Shown: piece after piece, positions 56,205 through 64,000 of the stretch
Layout of the letters: each line of letters starts with the position of its first letter
Numbering within the stretch: the stretch's first letter is position 1
Assembly: GCA_963701815.1 (NCBI GenBank)
Contig: CAVPBN010000018.1
Location: 1 to 64,000, forward strand
Reading direction: 5' to 3'
Source: AP-15 sp963701815
Lineage (GTDB): Bacteria; Pseudomonadota; Alphaproteobacteria; ATCC43930; CGMCC-115725
Length of the DNA: 64,000 nucleotides
Notes under the pieces: model-generated
What the model was told of the DNA's origin: nothing
The model's database searches: none
The model's input: only the letters and a program-made list of their open reading frames with translations
Program-made: the position numbers and the translations under genes

Positions 56205-57384
56205 CTACTCCGCCGCGTCGCGCCGGTTCGCGGCGTCCCGCTGCGCCGCGTGCCGATCGATCTCCTTTTGGATAGCGGCGCTGGCCTGGCCGGTAAATTC
56301 GACATGGCGGGCGGTAGCGAAATCGTAGCTGCCGCGCAGCAGTTCGCGGCTCTTCTGGAAATGCGGATGAACGAAGCGGGCCATCAGCTCGTAGTGCTTT
56401 TTGGTCGCGTCCCAATCGGCCCAATTCTGCGCCAATTCGCAGATCACGCCGAACCCGCCCGAACCGGCGATCAGCCGGTCGATATAGGCGATCGCGTCAT
56501 CCGGTGTGCCGACGCAACCGGTCCCGGTCTCGATCAGCCAGTCGGTCGGGTCGGGGACATCGGACGGGATGATCGGAAAGGTCGCCACGTCGCGGAAATA
56601 ATCGGCGAAGGCCTGCACCCCGAACTGCACGTTGCGGCGCGCCTGTTCGCGGGTCTCGGCGATGTGGAACAGGCCGACGACCCGCCAATTGCGCCGGTCG
56701 GGAACATGGCCGTTGGCCCGCGCGGTTTCCTCGTACAGCCCCCAATTGGCGGTGTGGCGTTCCATCGCCATCGGGCTGGTGCCGCCGATCGACAGCATGC
56801 CGATGCCGTATTTGCCGGCGAGCAGCGATCCCGACGGCGAGCGCGCCGCGGCGACCGCCAGCTCCATGGTCGGTCGGGTGTAGGAGCGCAATTGCAGCTG
56901 CGCTTCGGTCAGATTGAACCAGTCGGTCTTATGGTTGACGGTTTCGCCTTTGAGCAGCGGGATGATGACCGCGAGCGACTCGTTCATCATCCGGCGCTGC
57001 TCGCCGGGATCGATGCCGATCTTTAAGCGCGTCATGGATCAGCGCGCCGGGGCCGACCCCGAACATCGCCCGGCCGCGGGTCATATGGTCGAGCTGGACC
57101 ATCCGGTCGGCCAGCATGAACGGGTTGTGATAGGGCAACGACACGACGCCGGTGCCGAGGCGGATATGCCGGGTGCGCTGCGCCGCGGCGGCGATGAACA
57201 TCTCCGGGCTGGCGATCAATTCGAACCCGCCCGAATGGTGCTCGCCGATCCACGCCTCGTGATAATTGAGCCGGTCGAGATGCTCGAGCAATTCGAGATC
57301 GCGCTCGATCGAGAGCGTCGGGTTTTCGTCGTGGTTGTGGAACGGCGCCAGAAATATGCCGCTGCGCAAATAGAGATCGTCCAT
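56205..57384 (-). CDS. LLM-class flavin-dependent monooxygenase (frame break near 57023)
   Basis: This protein is about 392 residues after removing one A from CTTAAAGATC (plus-strand TTT at 57022). It starts MDDLYLRSGIFLAPFHNHDE and has LDRLNYHEAWIGEHHSGGFE, LGTGVVSLPYHNPFMLADRM, MTRGRAMFGVGPGALIHDAL, then continues KIGIDPGEQRRMMNESLAVI. This matches limonene-monooxygenase or alkanesulfonate-type luciferase-like enzymes using FMNH2. It is divergent from the Rieske dioxygenase gene 178 bases away, so they may serve one catabolic pathway. Confidence 0.82.
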
Positions 57385-57561
57385 CCCGAGCCCTCGTGGA
57401 AATACCTTCCCGCGATGGTCGGCGATCAGACCGGTCCCGGCAAGCGAATTCCCCGCCTGCCCTCTCCCCGCTCCCCAAGCCTTTCCCGAACAGGGTCTTC
57501 CCCGACGGACGTCCGGTGCTATGATCGAGCCGCCTTTCAGGTGACTGTTGGGAGAGGGGTA

Positions 57562-58807
57562 ATGTCTGCACTCGACGTCGAGGCAACGCGGAGCATTTCG
57601 TGGCCGTCGAACGGGTTGAGCGAGGTGCCGTTTCGGCTCTACACCGACCCTGAGCGGTACCGGCTCGAGCAGGAGCGGATCTTCAAGGGTCCGACCTGGA
57701 ACTATCTGTGCCTGGCCGCCGAGCTGCCGAGTGCCGGCGATTGGATCGCCACGACGATCGGCGAGACCGCGGTGGTCGTCGCCCGCGACGCTGCGGGCGG
57801 CCTCAACGCCTTTCCCAACCGCTGCGCCCATCGCGGCAATTTGCTGTGCATCGAGCGGCACGGCCACGGGCAAGAAATCAAATGCATCTATCACGGCTGG
57901 ACCTACGATCTCGCCGGCAAATTGACCGGCGTCGCCTTTGAGCGCGGCGTCAAGCGCCAGGGCGGGATGCCGCCCGAGTTCCGCAAGGACGACCACGATC
58001 TGCCGCGGCTGCGTGTCGCCGAACTCGCCGGCCTCGTCTTCGGCAGCTTCAGCCAGGACGCGCCCGACCTCGAAACCTACCTCGGGCCGCAGATCGTCGC
58101 CGGCATCCGCCGCGTGCTGAACCGGCCGGTACACGTCCTCGGCCGCAGCACCCAGGTGTTGCCGAACAACTGGAAGCTCTATTTCGAGAACACCAAGGAC
58201 ACCTATCACGCCAGCATCCTGCACACCTTTCTGACGACGTTCCGCATCAACCGGCTGTCGATGCCGGGCGGCATCCATATCGACGATGGCGGCGGGCATC
58301 ATTTCAGCCAGGCGAAGATGGACTACGCCGCCGAGGATGCCGATTACCAACGCGAAGGGTTGCGCTCGGACACCGATATGCGGCTCGCCGACCCCTCGGT
58401 CGTCGAGTTCGATCGACGAGTACGGCGACGGCGTCTCGGTGCAGATCCTGACGATCTTCCCGGGCATGATCTTGCAGCAGATCAGGAATTCGATCGCGGT
58501 GCGGGCGATCCAGCCGCGCGGCCTTGAAAAGACCGAGCTCGACTGGATCCATCTGGGCTTTGACGGCGACGACGAGGCGATGACCGAGCGCCGGCTGCGC
58601 CAGGGCAATCTGGTCGGCGCCGCCGGCTACATCTCGATGGAGGACGGCTGCGTCGGCGGTTTCGTCCAGCGCGCCCTGCGCTGCAACGACGGCGACAGCG
58701 GCGTCGTGATGATGGGCGGCTACGACGCGCAGTCGCAGCCGTTCCGTTCGAGCGAGGCGGCGATCCGCGGCTTCTGGAAGAAGTATCGCGCGCTGGTCGG
58801 CGACTGA
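57562..58807 (+). CDS. Rieske aromatic-ring-hydroxylating dioxygenase alpha subunit (frame break near 58408)
   Basis: This protein is about 414 residues after removing one T (GAGTTCGATC near 58408). The Rieske [2Fe-2S] site is CAHRGNLLC followed by CIYHGWTYDL (C-x-H and C-x2-H). The mononuclear iron site is in NTKDTYHASILH (two His), with a later carboxylate. ATG at 57562 follows GGAGAGGGGT. The catalytic subunit needs ferredoxin and reductase partners, which are not encoded here. The beta-subunit gene follows after 20 bases. The substrate is unknown, but sequence style is like anthranilate/benzoate-type oxygenases. Confidence 0.85.
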
Positions 58808-58827
58808 ACGGCGCGGCGGCGCGCGCG

Positions 58828-59301
58828 ATGGACGAGGCCGCGGTGCGGCGCGGCGTCGACGAGTTGATCGCCGCCTATGCCGAATGCATCGACGACGACC
58901 GGCTCGAAGAATGGCCGGAGTTTTTTGTCGAGAAGTGCCGGTATCTGATCACGAGCCGCGAGAGCCACGCGGCCGGCTACCGGCACGGCGTCGTCTATGC
59001 CGCCTCGAAGGGCATGCTGCAGGACCGGGTATTGGCTTTGCGGCGCGCCAATATCTTCGAGCCGCACCGCTACCGCCACATCGTCGGCCCGGTCCGGGTC
59101 GGCAAGATCGAGGGCGGCGTCGCCGAAGTGCGCTCGAACTTCATCGCCGTGCGGATCATGCATGACGGCGAAATGAGCCTGTTCGCCGCCGGCCGCTATC
59201 TCGACCGGATCGACGTTTCGGCCGAGCCCTACCGCTTCGTCGAACGCCTCGTCATCCTCGACAGCCAGAAAATCGACACGCTCCTCGTGATACCTTTGTA
59301 A
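58828..59301 (+). CDS. aromatic-ring-hydroxylating dioxygenase beta subunit
   Basis: This 157-residue small subunit of the NTF2-like fold pairs with the alpha subunit in an alpha3beta3 enzyme. It has DELIAAYAECIDDDRLEEWP, EKCRYLITSRESHAAGYRHG, MLQDRVLALRRANIFEPHRY, and LFAAGRYLDRIDVSAEPYRF. It is intact and co-directional with the alpha gene, in the usual order. It is structural rather than catalytic in this family. Confidence 0.88.
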   Translation: MDEAAVRRGVDELIAAYAECIDDDRLEEWPEFFVEKCRYLITSRESHAAGYRHGVVYAASKGMLQDRVLALRRANIFEPHRYRHIVGPVRVGKIEGGVAEVRSNFIAVRIMHDGEMSLFAAGRYLDRIDVSAEPYRFVERLVILDSQKIDTLLVIPL

Positions 59302-59359
59302 AGCGGCTGCCTCGGCCGCCGGCCCGGCCCGGCACGATTCGGGCAACGACCGGGTGCGG

Positions 59360-60478
59360 CTATGCCCGCGCTCGAAACGTCGTCAGCACATCGTCGCCCA
59401 CTGGTTCGGTCGAAATGCGCTCGAAGCGGAGGGCGTCGGCCAGGGCGGCGAGGCCGAGGGCGGCGACCGCCGGGATGCCGTCGCCGCCGATCAACATGGG
59501 CGCGTGGAACCAGACGAGCCGGTCGACGAGGCGGGCGCGCAACAGCGCGGCAGCCAGAACAGCGCCGCCCTCGACGAGGAGGCGGGTGATGCCGCGTTCG
59601 CCGAGCGCGGCCAGGACGGCGGCCAAGTCGAGGCCGTCCTCGGCGGCATCGACCTCGATCAGGCTTGCTCCGCAGCCCTCGATCGTCCGGCGCCGGGCCG
59701 GATCGGACGCGCGCGAAGTCACCAGCCAAGTCGGGACCCGACGGGATTCGGCGATCAGCCGGGCGGTCGGCGGAATGCGCAGATGCCGGTCGAGGGCGAC
59801 CCGTACCGGCGAGCGGTCGGCGAGCCCGGGCAGCCGGCAGGTCAGTTGCGGATCGTCGGCGAGAACGGTCCCGGTCCCGACCATGATCGCGTCGTGATCG
59901 GCGCGCAGCGCCTGACCGCGCGCCCGCGCTGCCGGCCCGGTGATCCAGCGGCTCTCGCCTCCGGCGGTGGCGATCCGCCCGTCGAGCGTGGCCGCGAGTT
60001 TCAAAGTGACAAGCGGCCGGCCGCGCCGCTGCCGAGACAGGAAGCCGGCATTGAGTTCGGCCGCTTCGTCGGCGCACAGACCGGTCTCGACCGCGATGCC
60101 GGCTTCGCGCAGGCGCGCGATCCCGCCGCCGGCGACGCGCGGGTCGGGGTCTTCGAGGGCGGCGACTACCCGCCTTACCCCGGCGGCGATCAGCGCCTCG
60201 GTGCAGGGCGGCGTTCGGCCCCAATGGCAGCACGGTTCGAGGCTGACATAGGCGGTGGCGCCGCCCGCCGCCGTGCCGGCCCGGCGCAGGGCCTCGGTTT
60301 CGGCGTGCGGCCGACCGCCGGGCTGGGTCCAGCCGCGGCCGACGACATGGTCCTTGTTGACGATGACGCAGCCGACCGCCGGGTTCGGCCAGACATTGCC
60401 GAGGCCGCGGCGCGCCAAAGCCAGCGCCGCCTGCATCCATGACCGATCGCGGCGCCGATCCGCTGCCTCACTCGCCAT
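59360..60478 (-). CDS. ribD: bifunctional riboflavin biosynthesis protein RibD
   Basis: This 372-residue RibD has an N-terminal deaminase (WMQAALALARRGLGNVWPNP, zinc motif HAETEAL and PCCHWGRTPPC) and a C-terminal reductase (LVTLKLAATLDGRIATAGGE, DHDAIMVGTGTVLADDPQLT, RLLVEGGAVLAAALL). It carries out two successive steps of riboflavin synthesis. The start at 60478 (MASEAADRRRDRSWMQAA) overlaps the nrdR end by 11 bases, so the two are cotranscribed. ribE would be expected downstream but is not in this position; an unrelated plus-strand gene converges. Confidence 0.94.
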   Translation of the reverse strand: MASEAADRRRDRSWMQAALALARRGLGNVWPNPAVGCVIVNKDHVVGRGWTQPGGRPHAETEALRRAGTAAGGATAYVSLEPCCHWGRTPPCTEALIAAGVRRVVAALEDPDPRVAGGGIARLREAGIAVETGLCADEAAELNAGFLSRQRRGRPLVTLKLAATLDGRIATAGGESRWITGPAARARGQALRADHDAIMVGTGTVLADDPQLTCRLPGLADRSPVRVALDRHLRIPPTARLIAESRRVPTWLVTSRASDPARRRTIEGCGASLIEVDAAEDGLDLAAVLAALGERGITRLLVEGGAVLAAALLRARLVDRLVWFHAPMLIGGDGIPAVAALGLAALADALRFERISTEPVGDDVLTTFRARA

Positions 60479-60926
60479 CGGCGGCGATCCGCCCGACGAA
60501 TTCGCCGAAATCTTTGGCCTCGCGGAAATTGCGGTAGACCGAGGCAAAGCGGATATAGGCGACCTGGTCGAGGCTCGACAGCGCCTCCATGACCAGGCCG
60601 CCGATCATGTCGCTCGGGATGTCGGTCTCGCCCGAGCTTTCGAGCTGCCGCACCAGCGAGTTGATGATGCGCTCGACCCGGTCGGGCTCGACCGGCCGCT
60701 TGCGCAGCGCGATATAGATCGAGCGGGCGAGCTTGTCGCGATCGAACGGCTCGCGCTGCCCGTTTTTCTTGACCACCGTCAAATCGCGCAACTGGACCCG
60801 TTCGAACGTCGTAAAGCGGGCCGCGCAATTCGGGCAGAACCGCCGCCGGCGGATGGCGCCCCGATCATCGGTCGGACGCGAATCCTTGACTTGGGTATCG
60901 TCGCTTCCGCAGAACGGACAGCGCAT
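60468..60926 (-). CDS. nrdR: transcriptional repressor NrdR
   Basis: This 152-residue regulator controls ribonucleotide reductase genes by sensing ATP/dATP. The N-terminal zinc ribbon is MRCPFCGSDDTQVKDSRPTD with FCPNCAARFTTFERVQ. The ATP-cone follows (VVKKNGQREPFDRDKLARSI, ALRKRPVEPDRVERIINSLV, ALSSLDQVAYIRFASVYRNF). The start is supported by GGAGGAG. It lies between glyA and ribD, the classic alphaproteobacterial order. Confidence 0.96.
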   Translation of the reverse strand: MRCPFCGSDDTQVKDSRPTDDRGAIRRRRFCPNCAARFTTFERVQLRDLTVVKKNGQREPFDRDKLARSIYIALRKRPVEPDRVERIINSLVRQLESSGETDIPSDMIGGLVMEALSSLDQVAYIRFASVYRNFREAKDFGEFVGRIAADGE

Positions 60927-60963
60927 CTCCTCCTCCCATCCCGCTCGCGCGCCGGGCCGGTTC

Positions 60964-62269
<1,306 letters not shown>

Positions 62270-62690
62270 CGCGAGACCATTCCTCAGGGCAGAAAAACCG
62301 CCGCGTTGCCGGGCTTTGCGACAGCGGAATTGCGAAGCCGGCAACCGCTGCCGGGTACCTACCAGATCTCGCGCGCCAATTCCAGCAAGCTACCAGGAAT
62401 CGGTCGATAGGAAAATCGCGGCAAACCGGTTTCGCCGCCGCCGGGGGTTTGACGCCGCCTACCGGAAACCATGGATATCGAGACGCTCTATTTCAGCAAA
62501 GACCTGGTGCGACAGGCTTGTGCTGATTGCCGAAAAGCTGCCGCGTTCGGTCAAAAACCGCGCTAAGTCGTCGTGCCGGGGGCGTTAGTGACGAGTACTA
62601 TGCCCTGGCATGATTTTTGATTGACACAAGAAATTCAAGCAACGATCATGCGGGCCTCTCTGTACATTTCTCAATTCGTCGAGGCAACAG
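62270..62690. other. intergenic region between divergent glyA and mucR
   Basis: About 420 bases hold no convincing gene. A 31-codon plus-strand frame at 62471 (MDIETLYFSKDLVRQACADC...) is too short to call. An AT-rich patch with TTGACA near 62620 lies upstream of the MucR gene and may be its promoter, but the -10 is weak. Confidence 0.4.
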
Positions 62691-63146
62691 ATGGCAGAAC
62701 CGGCAGCGCCAAATATGGCGGACGAGGAATTGCTGCGGATGACCGCTGAAGTGGTCGCCGCTTATGTCCGCAACAACACCTTGTCGACGACGCAGTTGGC
62801 CGAGGTAATCGATGCGGTCTATCGCTCTTTGAAGGGATTGGATTATGACGTCGCCGGTCCGTCGCCGGAGCCGTTGAAACCGGCGGTGCCGATCAGAAAG
62901 TCGATAACCCCTGAATATCTGATCTGTCTCGAAGACGGCAAGCGATTGAAGATGCTCAAACGCCATTTGCGGTCGACGTATAATTTGACGCCGGACGAGT
63001 ATCGGGCGCGCTGGGGACTTTCCCCGGATTATCCGATGGTGGCGCCGCATTACGCCGCGCAGCGCTCCGAATTTGCCAAAAAGATCGGGCTCGGTCGCGA
63101 GACCGGTCGTCAGGCTGCACGCGGTCCGGCCGCCGCGCGGAAATAG
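62691..63146 (+). CDS. MucR/Ros-family transcriptional regulator
   Basis: This 151-residue alphaproteobacterial zinc-finger regulator has an N-terminal helical part, LLRMTAEVVAAYVRNNTLST, TQLAEVIDAVYRSLKGLD. The DNA-binding domain is SITPEYLICLEDGKRLKMLK, RHLRSTYNLTPDEYRARWGL, SPDYPMVAPHYAAQRSEFAK. The position of the Ros-type first two finger cysteines reads LICLEDGKRLK, so one ligand differs (Cys then Asp), as in many MucR proteins. It controls exopolysaccharide, motility and cell-cycle genes in relatives. Confidence 0.93.
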   Translation: MAEPAAPNMADEELLRMTAEVVAAYVRNNTLSTTQLAEVIDAVYRSLKGLDYDVAGPSPEPLKPAVPIRKSITPEYLICLEDGKRLKMLKRHLRSTYNLTPDEYRARWGLSPDYPMVAPHYAAQRSEFAKKIGLGRETGRQAARGPAAARK

Positions 63147-63335
63147 GACGCCCTCCCGGAGGATTGCGCCGGGCGGCACGGCTTCGCCCCCGTTAAATCC
63201 GGGCGATGGCCGCCATTCACCGGCTGGTTCGGCTCACAGCGAGGCGCTCCCGCCGTCTCGGCCGGTCCTCGCCGAAACATCGCGCTGCCCGCTGCGGCAC
63301 GGTATATTGGCCGCAGTCGCTGTCGAGGGTTACGC

Positions 63336-64000
63336 ATGGAAGCCGATACCGCCGTTGCCCGGCGCCGCCCAGCTCCGCGCGAAGCAGAATTTGACTGGGC
63401 CGACCCGTTCCTCCTCGAAGAAGCGCTGACCGAAGAAGAGCGTATGGTGCGCGACAGCGCCCGCGACTATTGCCGGGAAAAGCTGTTGCCGAGGGTGCTC
63501 GAAGCCAACCGGCACGAGCGCTTCGACCGCGACATCATGAACGAGATGGGTGCGCTCGGCTTTCTCGGCTCGACGATCGAGGGCTATGGCTGCGCCGGGG
63601 TCAGCTACGTCTGCTATGGGCTGATCGCGCGCGAGGTCGAACGGGTCGACAGCGGCTATCGCTCGGCGATGAGCGTGCAGTCGAGCCTCGTCATGTACCC
63701 GATCCACGATTTCGGCAGCGAGGCGCAGCGGCAGAAATACCTGCCGAAGCTCGCCTCGGGCGAGTGGGTCGGCTGCTTCGGCCTGACCGAGCCCGACCAT
63801 GGCTCCGATCCGGGCGGCATGACCGCGCGGGCGACGGCGGCATCCGGCGGCTGGCGGCTGCGCGGCGCCAAGATGTGGATCACCAATTCGCCGATCGCCG
63901 ATGTGCTGCTGGTCTGGGCCAAGACCGAGGACGGCAGGATCCGCGGCTTTATCCTCGAACGCGGCATGCCGGGGCTCAGCACGCCGAAGATCGAAGGCAA
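63336..64000 (+). CDS. glutaryl-CoA dehydrogenase, 5' part
   Basis: This partial acyl-CoA dehydrogenase (221 codons before the window edge) starts at ATG 63336 with MEADTAVARRRPAPREAEFD. It has DWADPFLLEEALTEEERMVR, DSARDYCREKLLPRVLEANR, GYGCAGVSYVCYGLIAREVE, SGYRSAMSVQSSLVMYPIHD, and the FAD-binding CFGLTEPDHGSDPGGM and KMWITNSPIAD. RSAMSVQSSLVM is characteristic of GcdH, which converts glutaryl-CoA to crotonyl-CoA in lysine/tryptophan/benzoate breakdown. The catalytic Glu would lie beyond the edge. Confidence 0.92.
   Translation, partial: MEADTAVARRRPAPREAEFDWADPFLLEEALTEEERMVRDSARDYCREKLLPRVLEANRHERFDRDIMNEMGALGFLGSTIEGYGCAGVSYVCYGLIAREVERVDSGYRSAMSVQSSLVMYPIHDFGSEAQRQKYLPKLASGEWVGCFGLTEPDHGSDPGGMTARATAASGGWRLRGAKMWITNSPIADVLLVWAKTEDGRIRGFILERGMPGLSTPKIEG

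Noticed and set aside
62471..62566. 31-codon frame between glyA and mucR
   Set aside because: Too short, no ribosome binding site, and no recognisable similarity.

Overview
The window looks like the chromosome of a GC-rich alphaproteobacterium, probably a soil or freshwater Rhodospirillales-type organism. The evidence is a glyA-nrdR-ribD cluster, a MucR/Ros-type regulator, an NDUFS4-like complex I accessory subunit, UbiK, a phasin, and a phage module with gene order like the Rhodobacter gene transfer agent (RcGTA). No rRNA or CRISPR array is visible. There are two tRNA genes, Pro(TGG) and Arg(TCT).

Left host arm (1-16.6 kb): a broken alpha/beta hydrolase, a cytochrome P450, a cobalamin-type radical SAM protein, a HAD hydrolase, a luciferase-like (LLM) monooxygenase, an alditol-oxidase-like flavoprotein, two convergent amidohydrolases with an IS4-family transposase between them, an MFS transporter, argC, a secreted protein of unknown function, two tRNAs flanking the complex I subunit, and an HSL-family esterase. 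The mix suggests catabolism or secondary metabolism with a few housekeeping genes.

Phage-derived element (about 16.8-48.7 kb): a CI/S24 repressor faces a small GcrA-like zinc protein and a DUF6456-like gene across an operator/promoter region. Then come a tail-fibre-like gene, a large spike-like gene and the portal. From 23.3 to 31.2 kb runs a tightly coupled cassette in which most proteins carry Sec signal peptides. After it come a repeat protein, prohead protease, a DUF6582 protein, capsid, connector and tail genes, a tail chaperone with a likely -1 frameshift, tape measure, and four RcGTA-like baseplate/tail-tip genes (DUF2460, DUF2163, NlpC/P60 and host-specificity protein). A lysis set (membrane proteins, GH25 lysozyme, holin-like) closes it. 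I see no terminase, integrase or replication gene, so the element looks like a domesticated, GTA-like or defective prophage.

Right host arm (48.8-64 kb): a cobalt-type nitrile hydratase operon (alpha, beta, activator), an OmpR/EnvZ-type two-component system, phasin, TetR regulator, proC, a YbjN-like gene, ubiK, a second LLM monooxygenase divergent from a Rieske dioxygenase alpha/beta pair, then ribD, nrdR and glyA on the minus strand, mucR, and the start of glutaryl-CoA dehydrogenase.

Data caution: about thirty frame breaks are spread over the window. Nearly all look like one duplicated base, and they hit essential genes such as glyA as well as phage genes. The protein sequence resumes perfectly on the other side. 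I read most of them as sequencing or assembly indels and annotate through them.
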